From: Gracilibacillus massiliensis
Lineage (GTDB): Bacteria; Bacillota; Bacilli; Bacillales; Amphibacillaceae
Assembly: GCF_001458115.1 (NCBI RefSeq)
Contig: NZ_CZRP01000011.1
Span: forward strand, 791,381 to 855,380
DNA: 64,000 nt
Reading direction: 5' to 3'
A program made the position numbers and the translations under genes. This document shows positions 8,376 to 16,704 of this stretch, piece by piece. Every line of letters starts with the position of its first letter. Positions within the stretch are counted from its first letter, which is position 1. The notes under the pieces were generated by a model. It searched no databases. It saw only the letters and a list, made by a program, of their open reading frames with translations, and was not told where the DNA came from.

Positions 8376-8459
8376 GTGGAGTCTACAATTTTTGGAATTT
8401 TATGTTTTGTTATTTTGATCGGTTGTATAGGATTTAGTCTATTTGACCGAGTTAAATAG
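8376..8459 (+). CDS. Small single-pass membrane peptide (27 residues)
   Basis: A GTG-initiated frame of 27 codons, preceded by AAGAGGTG seven bases upstream. Its product is a short hydrophobic helix (ILCFVILIGCIGFSLF) with a charged DRVK tail. This layout is typical of real small membrane proteins, but I recognise no family. The surrounding gap 8217-8611 otherwise holds only F3 copy c and a terminator. Confidence 0.45.
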   Translation: MESTIFGILCFVILIGCIGFSLFDRVK

Positions 8460-8461
8460 TT

Positions 8462-8552
8462 TTTATTAAGATCAAATGGTTCGTACAACCCAATTCAAGC
8501 TTTAGCAAAGAATCTAATGGGGGATAAATGGACACTAACGTTCTAATAAGTT
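8462..8552 (+). repeat. Dispersed repeat F3, copy c (degenerate)
   Basis: Shares TTCAAGCTTTAGCAAAGAA, GGGGGATAAATGGACA and CTAACGTTCTAATAAGTT with the other F3 copies. The left part is diverged. It is located just behind the small membrane peptide gene. Confidence 0.55.
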
Positions 8553-8590
8553 TTAATTTATGTGTGAAATTTTAATCCAAGCTTATAATA

Positions 8591-8624
8591 AAAACCTCAA
8601 TAGGATAGTGCCTATTGAGGTTTT
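8591..8624 (-). terminator. Terminator overlapping the end of the PilZ gene
   Basis: A fourteen-base stem, AAAACCTCAATAGG with CCTATTGAGGTTTT. On the reverse strand it starts within the last codons of the PilZ gene, so the stop codon itself is inside the 5' arm of the hairpin, and it runs out in T residues. Confidence 0.8.
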
Positions 8625-8959
8625 GTCTTGGCAAGTCTTTTTAATTCTTTTATTAATTGTGTTTGATATGTTTCACTATCCTCTAAAGAAACCCCGTATA
8701 AATAAAACTCTCCATAATCTATTTGCCATACAATTAATCCGTTAACTTGTAAATTGCCTTCTAATATTTTATATTTAATACATATATTTGAATTTACTGG
8801 TATTTTTTCTGCGCATCGAAGTTTCATTCCTTTTGGACTGACATCAATAATTGTAATTGCGTGAGTAGTTCGTCCTTCCATTGTTATTTCTGCTGTAATA
8901 TTTTCTTTGAATTGATAACGGAATGCCTCGTTTCTTTTATAATGCATGGAACAATTCAC
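8612..8959 (-). CDS. PilZ domain protein (probable c-di-GMP receptor)
   Basis: A 115-residue stand-alone PilZ domain. The N-terminal KRNEAFRY supplies the Arg residues of the c-di-GMP-binding loop, and DVSPKGMKL matches the D-x-S-x-x-G motif. A beta barrel (GLIVWQI...FYLYGVSL) and a C-terminal helix follow. The Arg spacing departs slightly from the classical RxxxR. In Bacillaceae such single-domain PilZ proteins act in motility or exopolysaccharide control; which one cannot be said here. It is monocistronic with its own terminator. Confidence 0.8.
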   Translation of the reverse strand: MNCSMHYKRNEAFRYQFKENITAEITMEGRTTHAITIIDVSPKGMKLRCAEKIPVNSNICIKYKILEGNLQVNGLIVWQIDYGEFYLYGVSLEDSETYQTQLIKELKRLAKTKPQ

Positions 8960-9176
8960 CCTTATGACTACTAGATTGATTTATACTATATCATAAAAAG
9001 TGATGAAATTGTCGAATCCACATCGAAATGAAAAAATTATCGTTAATTCTTGTGAAAAATATGTCTTATTTTGCGGTTCGCTTTACATTAATTAAATTGT
9101 TTGGGATAATCAATAGCGTTTACCAAATATTTTTCTATCGGCAAAGCAAATATTATATAGGGGGTAACTCGGTATA

Positions 9177-9365
9177 ATGTCACTATATTCCGTTAATTTA
9201 ATAATTAAGATTGAGAAATTACGTAAAGAAATGACCGATGTTGCTCTTAAAAAAGGGATAACGAGTAAAGAGTCTTTACATATAAGTCAAGAATTAGATG
9301 AATTATTAAATGATTATGAACAATATAAACATCAAGAGAACGAAAAGCATAAACACCAGGGATAA
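9177..9365 (+). CDS. Spo0E-like aspartyl-phosphate phosphatase
   Basis: A 62-residue protein of two predicted helices with the hallmark SQELDELLNDY near residue 37. Spo0E-family phosphatases remove phosphate from Spo0A~P and delay sporulation; the SQELD motif carries the catalytic residues. The size matches Spo0E/YisI/YnzD-type proteins. A strong ribosome site (TAGGGGGTAA) precedes the ATG. Confidence 0.85.
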   Translation: MSLYSVNLIIKIEKLRKEMTDVALKKGITSKESLHISQELDELLNDYEQYKHQENEKHKHQG

Positions 9366-9423
9366 ACTGATTTTAGTATTTCTAGAAACTGTTAGAGAAT
9401 GTATGTTAATAGTTCTCTCAACT

Positions 9424-9571
9424 CTTATTAAGATGTTAACGTCCGCAATACCCTAAACGAAAAGTTTCGAGCTTTAGTAATGAAGCAACTGAGTGATAAA
9501 CGGACGATAAGTTCCCAATGGATTTTTTTGTCAGTAAAAAGTTCAAAACTTCCACCAGGTGCAGTCTCACT
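9424..9571 (+). repeat. Dispersed repeat F3, copy d
   Basis: Runs from TTATTAAGATGTTAACG through TCCGCAATACCCTAAACG, GAGCTTTAGTAATGAAGC and TGATAAACGGACGATAAG to GTGCAGTCTCACT. GTCCG and CGGAC form an inverted pair. It lies between the convergent Spo0E-like gene and patA, where it may help end transcription. Confidence 0.75.
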
Positions 9572-9586
9572 AAAGTTGCCGATTTT

Positions 9587-10747
9587 TTATTTTCCATCCT
9601 TCTTAATAAATGATTCGATTCTATCTAGCCCTTCTTTGATTGTTTCTAAGTCATAAGCATAAGATAAACGCAAGAATCCTTCACCGAATTGAGAGAATGC
9701 ACTTCCTGGAACGAGAGCAACTTTTGCTTCTTCTACCAACTTTAAAGCGACCGTAAATGAATCTTCCTCCAAGTGTCTTATGTCAATAAAGAAATAAAAC
9801 CCTCCAGTCGGTAAATAAGTAACCACATTCATCTTTCTTAACCGATCGTATACATAATCTCGTCTTACTTGATAGATCTTTTTCATTTCCAAAGCATCGT
9901 TTTGTCCATTTTTAATAGCTTCCAAAGCACCATATTGACTGATGGAAGAAGCACAGGAGACATTATACTGATGCACTTTTAACATCTGTTTTGCTAACCA
10001 TTTTGCTGCTAATATGTATCCGATTCGAAAGCCTGTCATTGAATGAGATTTGGATACCCCATTAATAATAATAACTTTATCTCTAATATTCTCAAAACTT
10101 CCAATAGATACATGTGTGTCTTTATAAACTAATTCACTATAAATTTCATCTGCAATTAAAAATATATTATATTTATCTATTACTGCAGATAGCTCTTCTA
10201 ATTCTTCTTTAGATAAGGTAACTCCAGTTGGATTGGAAGGATAGGGTATAATAACAGCCTTTGTTTTATCTGTGATCGTTTGTTCAATCTGTTCTGCAGT
10301 AATCTTGAATTGATTTTCACGTGTATCAATATGTACTGGAATACCGCCAGCTAAAGTGATCAACGGTTCATATCCAGGATAAACAGGTCCAGGAAGAATC
10401 ACTTCATCGCCTTCTTGCAAAATCGTCCGTAGTGAAACATCGATTGCTTGTGAAGCACCTACAGTTACAATTATTTCACTTTCTGGATTGTAGTTTAGTT
10501 GATGATTTTTATAGCTGAAATCTGAAATGGCTTTTCGTAATGATAAAATACCAGCATTAGGTGTATAACTAGTATGGTTTTTATCTAAAGCATCCTTTGT
10601 TTTTTCTTTTATATGATGAGGTGTTGGAAAATCTGGTTGCCCGATTGTTAACGATAATATATCTTTCTTATCTGCTACCATATTAAAAAATTGTCTTATT
10701 CCTGAGATTTCTATATTTTTGACACGATTATTTATAAGCTGTTCCAT
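9587..10747 (-). CDS. patA: N-acetyl-diaminopimelate aminotransferase (PatA type)
   Basis: A 386-residue fold-type I PLP aminotransferase. Motifs are TVGASQAIDVSLRTIL (cofactor phosphate loop), PYPSNPTGVTLSKEEL, DEIYSEL and the PLP lysine in INGVSKSHSMTGFRIGY near residue 235. In B. subtilis PatA converts N-acetyl-2-amino-6-oxopimelate in the acetylase branch of lysine/diaminopimelate synthesis. The other genes of that branch, dapH and dapL, are 4 kb downstream in this window, which supports the assignment. The N-terminal sequence VKNIEISGIRQFFN is typical. Confidence 0.85.
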   Translation of the reverse strand: MEQLINNRVKNIEISGIRQFFNMVADKKDILSLTIGQPDFPTPHHIKEKTKDALDKNHTSYTPNAGILSLRKAISDFSYKNHQLNYNPESEIIVTVGASQAIDVSLRTILQEGDEVILPGPVYPGYEPLITLAGGIPVHIDTRENQFKITAEQIEQTITDKTKAVIIPYPSNPTGVTLSKEELEELSAVIDKYNIFLIADEIYSELVYKDTHVSIGSFENIRDKVIIINGVSKSHSMTGFRIGYILAAKWLAKQMLKVHQYNVSCASSISQYGALEAIKNGQNDALEMKKIYQVRRDYVYDRLRKMNVVTYLPTGGFYFFIDIRHLEEDSFTVALKLVEEAKVALVPGSAFSQFGEGFLRLSYAYDLETIKEGLDRIESFIKKDGK

Positions 10748-10855
10748 GAAAATACCTCCTAAATGACTTATATCTATTGAATAGCATGGTGATAATAATA
10801 GTAAAATTAAAAATCTAGCATTATTTTATCATATATTCAAAGGGGACGATACAAA

Positions 10856-11182
10856 TTGGTTGAACAGTTTTGGAAGGAAATGCTAAGGATTAGTGACTTT
10901 TTATTACTAACGATGCAAACGGAAATGTTCTTTGTAATCTACGTGGTCTTAGGCTTATCACTTTTATTTTTATTATTATTACCATTTGTTAAATTTGTTA
11001 TAGCTTTAGAGTGGAGTGTGTTTTTAACTTATATTATTGCTGTTATTCTGATGTTTTGGTTTATGTCAACAATGATACATGTAGAAGAATGGCAATATGT
11101 ATTATATGCAATTGTAGTTTTCTCGATCCTCCTCAGTATAAAAAGAGGTATTCAATTGAGAAGGAATAAATATAAAGCATAG
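10856..11182 (+). CDS. Small integral membrane protein of unknown function
   Basis: A 108-residue protein, TTG start behind AAAGGGGACG, with three predicted membrane helices (about 24-47, 50-72 and 79-94) and a basic C-terminal tail (RGIQLRRNKYK). No family recognised. It is divergent from patA and followed by another small membrane gene in the same direction. Confidence 0.6.
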   Translation: MVEQFWKEMLRISDFLLLTMQTEMFFVIYVVLGLSLLFLLLLPFVKFVIALEWSVFLTYIIAVILMFWFMSTMIHVEEWQYVLYAIVVFSILLSIKRGIQLRRNKYKA

Positions 11183-11305
11183 TAAGATATCGGTGGTTTT
11201 ACACGCATATACAAGTTGGCTGAGGAATAAGTATCAATAATTTTTGTAGTGTGAAACCAAATGTGTTGTCGTTACGTATATGAATATATAAGGAGGTGTT
11301 TTGAA

Positions 11306-11503
11306 TTGGAAACACTAGTGATCTTTTTGCCTTTATTATTCATTTTATTTTTGTTAATTCTAAATATTATTACAAGTATTTGGACATATCGAGATGCGAT
11401 TCGTAATGGTAATAGTAAAGAATATGCATTGATAGCTTTAATCGGAACACTATTCTTCCCTGTTATAGGGCTGATCGTATATTTAGTTATAAGAAGAGAT
11501 TAG
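11306..11503 (+). CDS. Small membrane protein, PLDc_N-like
   Basis: 65 residues from a TTG start directly behind AGGAGGTG; a longer ATG frame at 11261 would run through the ribosome site. There are two membrane helices with a conserved-looking SIWTYRDAIRNG turn and a GTLFFPVIGLIVYLVIRRD ending. This matches the short PLD-nuclease N-terminal (PLDc_N) membrane hairpin found alone in many Bacillaceae. Function is unknown. Confidence 0.65.
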   Translation: METLVIFLPLLFILFLLILNIITSIWTYRDAIRNGNSKEYALIALIGTLFFPVIGLIVYLVIRRD

Positions 11504-11504
11504 C

Positions 11505-11542
11505 GTAATCACAGGAAGTCCATTGATGCTTCCTGTGATTAC
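11505..11542. terminator. Perfect 14-bp inverted repeat between convergent genes
   Basis: GTAATCACAGGAAG and CTTCCTGTGATTAC form a perfect stem with a 10-base loop in the 43-bp gap between the 11306 gene and ykyB. A clear T-run is missing, so termination strength is uncertain. Confidence 0.6.
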
Positions 11543-11546
11543 AAAC

Positions 11547-11999
11547 TTACCAACGTTTTCTTTTATGATAAAAAGGAGAGAGAGAAGAGGGTTGGTTAGA
11601 ATAATGAGATTTTATTGGCTTGCGTTTTGGTTCCATCCAATTAAGATATTCTTGTAATATCCCTTTTGATTTAGTAAGCGATAGGGAGGGCTTAGGATTT
11701 CTATAGGAGTCATCTAAATGCCCTAAATGATGTAAAAAATTCATATCTTCCTTTGTAGGTGGCATATGAAAGAAGTATTCGCCAATTTGTACTAATAGCA
11801 CAGAATGCTGGTGGCTACGTTTAGGATTTCTCGAATAATGTAATCCTATCTTGTGAGCTTTTTGTTCTCTGATTAATTTTTTCATTGTTTCATTTTTTAA
11901 CTTATAGAGGTAGGAAGGATCTGGTGCTGTTTTCGCATGACGATTCACAATAAATAATGCTTGTCCAATGCTTTCTACTGTAGTGTCTTTTTTTGTCAT
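11547..11999 (-). CDS. ykyB: YkyB family protein
   Basis: A 150-residue basic protein matching the YkyB family: an ALFIVNRHAKTAPDP N terminus, then LYKLKNETMKKLI, VLLVQIGEYFFHMPPTKED and HLGHLD. Function is unknown; there is no signal peptide or membrane segment. In B. subtilis ykyB also lies in the ykuC-ykuL/dap neighbourhood, consistent with the nearby ykuE, darB, dapH and dapL. A 640-bp gap containing repeat P5 precedes it. Confidence 0.85.
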   Translation of the reverse strand: MTKKDTTVESIGQALFIVNRHAKTAPDPSYLYKLKNETMKKLIREQKAHKIGLHYSRNPKRSHQHSVLLVQIGEYFFHMPPTKEDMNFLHHLGHLDDSYRNPKPSLSLTKSKGILQEYLNWMEPKRKPIKSHYSNQPSSLSPFYHKRKRW

Positions 12000-12055
12000 A
12001 GGTTCACCTTCTTTACGATAGGATTAAGAAAAACCAGGAAAGCCCACCCGGTCCA

Positions 12056-12562
12056 TTTAGTATTAATTTTGAAATGGATTATAGATTTAAACCCCGCTAC
12101 GGTTTGCCCACTTCGCTTTCCAAGGGGCGTGTCTTCAGCTAACTTTTGTAAAGAAGTTCACTTTACAAAAGTGGATCTTCAGATCACGCTGATCCCTTAG
12201 GAGTCGAAGTGGCCGCCTGCGCTAAATGATGCGCTACAATGGGAGTAGGTAGTGAAATGGCGACTTTTATTTCATATTGTTCATAAACCTCAACAAGTTA
12301 GCTGTTACAAACGTTGTAGAACCACTTTATAGCGAAGGCCGTCCGCTTCCACTCCTGTGGCATCTGTTTTCCCTGAAGATCCACTTTTTTGAGCGGTTTG
12401 TGCTCGAAAAAGTTAGCTGAAGGGAAAACGCCACTGCATAGAAAACACTACGAAAGCTTGCTTGAGTAGATGTTGCACTTGTGCCCGTGGTAAAAGGGAA
12501 GTGGACAGCCGTAGCGGTGGATTCCTACATACTACATCTCAAAATGACTACTTTGATAACAA
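12056..12562. repeat. Palindromic double-hairpin element P5
   Basis: The left arm is about 12100-12235 (CCACTTCGCTTTCC, TTCAGCTAACTTTTG, CAAAAGTGGATCTTCAG, GAGTCGAAGTGG) and the right arm about 12330-12520 in the opposite sense. The spacer contains GCTACAA and TTGTAGAA. The outer ends (TTAATTTTGAAATGGA and its approximate complement) are more diverged than in P2 or P4. The right arm is interrupted by the 50-bp micro-insertion at 12437-12486. It lies between the tandem genes sco1 and ykyB. Confidence 0.8.
12437..12486 (-). mobile_element. 50-bp micro-insertion, copy 1
   Basis: The 50 bp starting CATAGAAAACACTACGAAAG and ending CACTTGTGCCC interrupts the right arm of P5, where other copies read straight through CCCCA(C/T)GGAAAGGG. 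Its reverse complement recurs at 23243-23293 inside a different arm type with a single one-base indel. The flanks are CCAC and GTGG. Confidence 0.6.
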
Positions 12563-12602
12563 ATGCCTTGATACCGAGGATTATGCTTTACTTGCTTATA
12601 AA

Positions 12603-12635
12603 AAAAGTAGAAGGAAATGGACTCCTTCTACTTTT
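12603..12635 (-). terminator. Terminator of the Sco1-family gene
   Basis: A thirteen-base stem, AAAAGTAGAAGGA with TCCTTCTACTTTT, four bases beyond the stop codon on the reverse strand and followed there by a T-run. Confidence 0.85.
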
Positions 12636-12638
12636 ACT

Positions 12639-13232
12639 TTAATTCATTGCTTTGATATCTTCAACAATTTTTTTCATATTATCTGCTTTTTCCCCATTAT
12701 ATCCTTTAATAGCATTTCCATCAGGAGTAACTAAATAAAACGTTTTAACATGGATGACTTGATCCTCATTATCGGGTTTTTCTACAAAAGCTTTAAAAGA
12801 GTTTTGTGCAAAGCTCTTTATTTCGTCATTCGAATAGCCCGTTAGTGCATGCCAATTATCAAAAGTACCACCACGTTGTTTAATGTATTCTTTTAATACT
12901 TCAGGTGAATCATTGTCGGGATCAACACTAAAAGATACCAGTTCAGCATCAATATTTTCTTCTTCTAATAATCCTTGTAAACGAGCCATATTAGCTGTCA
13001 TTGGGGGACAAATGGTTTCGCAATTGGTAAAGATCATATCAGCGATCCAATATTTTCCGTCCAGTTCATTTTTAGAAAAGTCTTCGCCATCTTGATTTGT
13101 GAAAGTAAAGTCTTCCACTTCATATGAAAATTCATTTCCATTATTATTTGAATTATTTTCGCCTAATATATTATTTCCACCACAAGCAGTTATAATAATA
13201 AAGGGTAAAAAAATCCATGCCTTTTTTAACAT
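12639..13232 (-). CDS. SCO1/SenC family copper chaperone lipoprotein
   Basis: 197 residues from the ATG at 13232, which has TGAGGTG six bases upstream. A signal peptide ends in lipobox ITAC. The thioredoxin-fold domain carries the copper ligands: TNCETICPPM (CxxxC) near residue 75 and the His of VIHVKTFYLV near 162. SCO proteins deliver copper to the CuA site of cytochrome c oxidase subunit II, so the partner is probably CtaC encoded at 49573. It resembles B. subtilis YpmQ. It is monocistronic and lies downstream of ykuE at 14 bp. Confidence 0.85.
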   Translation of the reverse strand: MLKKAWIFLPFIIITACGGNNILGENNSNNNGNEFSYEVEDFTFTNQDGEDFSKNELDGKYWIADMIFTNCETICPPMTANMARLQGLLEEENIDAELVSFSVDPDNDSPEVLKEYIKQRGGTFDNWHALTGYSNDEIKSFAQNSFKAFVEKPDNEDQVIHVKTFYLVTPDGNAIKGYNGEKADNMKKIVEDIKAMN

Positions 13233-13245
13233 ATAGTACACCTCA

Positions 13246-14097
13246 TTATATTTGTTTTAAATGATAGACGGTAATTTCGGGTTTGCAAAAGAATCGATAA
13301 GGTAAACGGGTAGTTCCTATTCCTCTACTTACAAATAATTGCAAGGGCCTACTACCTACAGCATAGTAACCTTCCACATACTTTTCAGCTAAATGTGGCG
13401 TGTATATATAACCTATAAATGGTAGTTGAACCTGACCACCATGACTATGTCCAGATAATTGAATGTCAACTGGATAGTCTTGTACAACATCTGCAAAATC
13501 AGGTTCATGTGCTAGGAGAATAGTTAAATAGTTCTGATCTGCTTTTTCTAAAGCTTGGTTTATATCAGGTTGACCTAATAACACATCATCAACACCTATT
13601 ATATTGATGATATCACCATTCTTATTAATCTGTCTGTGTCCATTTTGTAACAATTCAAAACCACTCTGGTCAAAAATATCCTTAAGTATATCTGTTCCAT
13701 ATCCACCATGATCATGATTACCGTAAATCCAGTACTTTCCATCTTTTGTTTGTATTTGATCGAGTAAGGTTATTAGACGTTGAGTTGCTGTATATGTTCT
13801 AGGATTATCAATTAAGTCTCCTGTGAAAACGACAATATCAGGATTTTGCTGATTGATTTTACTAACTAATTCTTCCAATTGATTAAGTGTATAATGAAAT
13901 CCTAGATGTGTATCAGAAAATTGCAATATCTTATAATTTTCGAAAGTATTCGTTATTTTTGATGATTCAATATTCACATTATGAATATCTAACATATTCG
14001 GCTCTAACTCTCTTGCATAATAATAAGTACCACCGCTTAGTCCAAACATGGTTATAAAACTACCAAAAAGTCTTTTTAAAAAAGTTCTACGATTCAT
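13246..14097 (-). CDS. ykuE: Tat-exported metallophosphoesterase (YkuE-like)
   Basis: A 283-residue protein. The N terminus MNRRTFLKRLFG has a twin-arginine motif, followed by a hydrophobic stretch (YkuE is a known Tat substrate of B. subtilis). The calcineurin-like domain shows the metal ligands in order: FSDTHLG, FTGDLIDN, YGNHDH, LLAHEPD and SGHSHGGQ. It probably hydrolyses a phosphoester at the cell wall or outside the membrane; the substrate is unknown. The sco1 gene follows 14 bp downstream and may be co-transcribed. Confidence 0.9.
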   Translation of the reverse strand: MNRRTFLKRLFGSFITMFGLSGGTYYYARELEPNMLDIHNVNIESSKITNTFENYKILQFSDTHLGFHYTLNQLEELVSKINQQNPDIVVFTGDLIDNPRTYTATQRLITLLDQIQTKDGKYWIYGNHDHGGYGTDILKDIFDQSGFELLQNGHRQINKNGDIINIIGVDDVLLGQPDINQALEKADQNYLTILLAHEPDFADVVQDYPVDIQLSGHSHGGQVQLPFIGYIYTPHLAEKYVEGYYAVGSRPLQLFVSRGIGTTRLPYRFFCKPEITVYHLKQI

Positions 14098-14263
14098 AAA
14101 TTCACAATGCCCTTCCTATAATCACATATGATGCCATTATAGCATGAAGTATATCAAGAAAAATATATAGTGGTGAGTCTACACACAATTTTTAAAAATA
14201 TGTTAAAATAGTTAAGGTGATTGTCTTCATAGCTCCTTCACCAATAGATAAAGGAGTGTCTAT

Positions 14264-14704
14264 ATGTCCAGTGTATTGAAACGAACACTTACCGATTTAA
14301 CGGTAGCTGATCTCATGATACCAGCGGAAAAGGTAGCACATGTTCAAGAAGGTAATCCGATAGAACATGCCTTACTTGTTTTAGTTGAATCGGGTTATTC
14401 ATCTGTTCCTGTACTTGATTTAAATTATAAATTTAAAGGAACCATAGCAAAAACACCTATCCTTAAAAGTATAATGGGAATTGAACGATTCGAAATGGAA
14501 AAATTATCAGAGACAAAAGTAGAAGCTGTGATGCAAAAAGATCAACCAACATTATTGAAAGATACCGATTTTTTAACTAGTTTAAAAATAGTAATCGATC
14601 ATGCTTTTGCATGTGTAGTAGATGAGGAAGGGTATTTCCTCGGTATTTTAACTAGACGTGCAATTTTAAAGGAAGTAAACAAGTCTATGTACGCTAGTAA
14701 ATAA
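14264..14704 (+). CDS. darB: CBS-pair c-di-AMP receptor (DarB/CbpB)
   Basis: A 146-residue protein made of two CBS motifs (about residues 15-70 and 80-140). It matches B. subtilis YkuL/DarB in length and sequence (ADLMIPAEKVAHVQ; GYSSVPVLD; EGYFLGILTRRAILKE). DarB binds c-di-AMP and, when unliganded, binds Rel and pyruvate carboxylase. A ribosome site, AAAGGAGTG, lies eight bases upstream. Followed by dapH, as in related genomes. Confidence 0.88.
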   Translation: MSSVLKRTLTDLTVADLMIPAEKVAHVQEGNPIEHALLVLVESGYSSVPVLDLNYKFKGTIAKTPILKSIMGIERFEMEKLSETKVEAVMQKDQPTLLKDTDFLTSLKIVIDHAFACVVDEEGYFLGILTRRAILKEVNKSMYASK

Positions 14705-14772
14705 TTCTACTTGTAAAAGTAATTGATTTTTTGTTACATTAATAACAACAACCATATTGGAGGAACTAAAAG

Positions 14773-15492
14773 ATGAAACAAATGGATGCAAACGAAATAA
14801 TATCATTTATTTCAAACAGTAAAAAATCAACCCCAGTCAAAGTATATGTAAAAGGGACTGGCTTAGCTGCAATTGAAGCTACAGAATCCATTCAAACTTT
14901 TCTAAATGATACGAATGGTGTTATATTCGGAGAATGGAAAGAAGTAAAAGCTTTACTTGATACATACAGCGAGCAAATTGAGGATTATGTAGTGGAAAGT
15001 GATCGTCGTAATTCTGCGATACCATTATTAGATATGAAGGATATCAATGCACGTATCGAACCAGGTGCAATCATCCGTGAACAAGTAGAAATTGGTGATG
15101 GTGCTGTTATTATGTTTGGTGCAATGATTAATATTGGTTCGGTTATTGGTGAAGGTACGATGATCGATATGAATGCATCATTAGGTGGACGTGCTACAGT
15201 AGGTAAAAATTGCCACGTTGGTGCGGGTGCTGTTTTAGCAGGCGTAATTGAGCCACCATCTGCACAACCAGTTATTATTGAAGATGGTGTGGTGATCGGT
15301 GCGAATGCAGTAGTTTTAGAAGGTGTTCGAGTTGGTGAAGGAGCAGTTGTTGCAGCTGGTGCAATTGTTACAAAAGATGTACCGCCAAATAAAGTAGTTG
15401 CTGGTACTCCTGCAAGAGTAATTAAAGATATCGATGATCAAACAAAATCGAAAACTGAAATTATGGAAGCTTTACGCAAATTAGATAATTAA
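14773..15492 (+). CDS. dapH: 2,3,4,5-tetrahydropyridine-2,6-dicarboxylate N-acetyltransferase
   Basis: A 239-residue protein with an alpha/beta N-terminal domain (1-85) followed by a left-handed beta helix of hexapeptide repeats (for example [29 protein letters not shown]). DapH acetylates tetrahydrodipicolinate with acetyl-CoA, the first step of the acetylase branch to meso-diaminopimelate. Length and sequence match B. subtilis YkuQ. TTGGAGGAAC supports the start. Followed 76 bp later by dapL. Confidence 0.95.
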   Translation: MKQMDANEIISFISNSKKSTPVKVYVKGTGLAAIEATESIQTFLNDTNGVIFGEWKEVKALLDTYSEQIEDYVVESDRRNSAIPLLDMKDINARIEPGAIIREQVEIGDGAVIMFGAMINIGSVIGEGTMIDMNASLGGRATVGKNCHVGAGAVLAGVIEPPSAQPVIIEDGVVIGANAVVLEGVRVGEGAVVAAGAIVTKDVPPNKVVAGTPARVIKDIDDQTKSKTEIMEALRKLDN

Positions 15493-15503
15493 TCATAAAA
15501 AGT

Positions 15504-15533
15504 CAGGCAGGATCATCGTCAATGGTCCTGTCT
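15504..15533 (+). terminator. Weak hairpin between dapH and dapL
   Basis: GGCAGGA and TCCTGTC can pair across a 16-base loop, followed by TTCTTTAT. It is a possible partial terminator or mRNA-stabilising stem inside the operon. Confidence 0.35.
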
Positions 15534-15568
15534 TCTTTATCGCTTATTTAGATAGAAAGGAGTTTATC

Positions 15569-16684
15569 ATGAACATTGAACAGTTAGTAGCTACTCGACG
15601 CCAATTACATCAAATACCTGAACTAGGATTTCAAGAATTCAAAACACAAGCTTTATTAATAAAAAAGATTGAAGAAATGGATAGATCAAACATTGAAATA
15701 ACAAAATGGAAAACAGGTCTTTTTGTTTTTGTAAAGGGGAAAAATCCAAAAAAAACGATAGCATATCGATCTGATATCGACGGCTTACCAATAAAAGAAG
15801 AAACAGGCTTAGAATTTCGTTCAGAACATAGTGAAAATATGCATGCGTGTGGACACGATCTACATATGACGATTGCCTTAGGTGCGTTAGAGCATATAAG
15901 TGAACAACCAATTAATGATAATGTTTTATTTATTTTTCAACCAGCAGAAGAAGGACCAGGTGGAGCAGAGCCAATGTTAGCATCTGAAACTTTTAAGAAT
16001 TGGAAGGTGGATAGCATTTTTGCTTTGCACATTGCCCCAGAATTACCAGTAGGTACTGTTTCAAGTCGTGAAGGTTTATTATTTGCCAATACGAGTGAAT
16101 TATTTTTGAACTTTACTGGAAAGGGTGGTCATGCTGCATATCCACATCTAACGAAAGATATGATTGTTACCGCAAGCAGTTTTGTTACACAGTTACAACA
16201 AATAATTTCTCGGAAAATTGATCCACTCGATAGTGGTGTGATAACCATCGGAAAAATGACTGCAGGGACTGTCCAGAATATTATTGCAGAAACAGCACGA
16301 CTTGAAGGAACCATTCGCACCTTGCAACCAGCGACAATGGAGATTATAAAAACAGAGTTAGAACAGATTATAAAGGGATTTGAAATGGTGTACGATTGTA
16401 AAATAGATGTTGATTACGGTGCAATGTATTATCAGGTCAGTAATCAAGGTGAATATGTCAATCGCTTCGCAGAGGTAGTTGGAAAAGAAGGAATTGAATA
16501 TGTTGAAGCTAATGCTGCGATGACAGGAGAAGATTTTGGTTATTTCTTAAAAGAGATACCAGGCTTTATGTTCTGGCTTGGTGTAGATTCCCCATATGGA
16601 TTACATCATAGTAAACTAAATCCTAACGAAGATGCCATTACAGTAGGCATAAACGCCGTAACCGCCATGATCAGAGATATGTAA
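15569..16684 (+). CDS. dapL: N-acetyldiaminopimelate deacetylase
   Basis: A 371-residue M20-family metallopeptidase/deacetylase. Metal ligands appear in [41 protein letters not shown] and the C-terminal [11 protein letters not shown]; the lid domain is about residues 175-285. DapL removes acetate from N-acetyl-LL-diaminopimelate after PatA transamination. It matches B. subtilis YkuR in length. AGAAAGGAG precedes the ATG. Confidence 0.93.
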   Translation: MNIEQLVATRRQLHQIPELGFQEFKTQALLIKKIEEMDRSNIEITKWKTGLFVFVKGKNPKKTIAYRSDIDGLPIKEETGLEFRSEHSENMHACGHDLHMTIALGALEHISEQPINDNVLFIFQPAEEGPGGAEPMLASETFKNWKVDSIFALHIAPELPVGTVSSREGLLFANTSELFLNFTGKGGHAAYPHLTKDMIVTASSFVTQLQQIISRKIDPLDSGVITIGKMTAGTVQNIIAETARLEGTIRTLQPATMEIIKTELEQIIKGFEMVYDCKIDVDYGAMYYQVSNQGEYVNRFAEVVGKEGIEYVEANAAMTGEDFGYFLKEIPGFMFWLGVDSPYGLHHSKLNPNEDAITVGINAVTAMIRDM

Positions 16685-16704
16685 ATGAAAATGAATTTAA
16701 GCAG

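Noticed and set aside
12462..12734. 90-codon plus-strand frame crossing P5 and the end of the sco1 gene
   Set aside because: Begins in the micro-insertion and reads antisense through a terminator into sco1.
14705..14772. Lysine riboswitch or T-box before dapH
   Set aside because: The gap is only 68 bp with no long conserved stems; too short for either.
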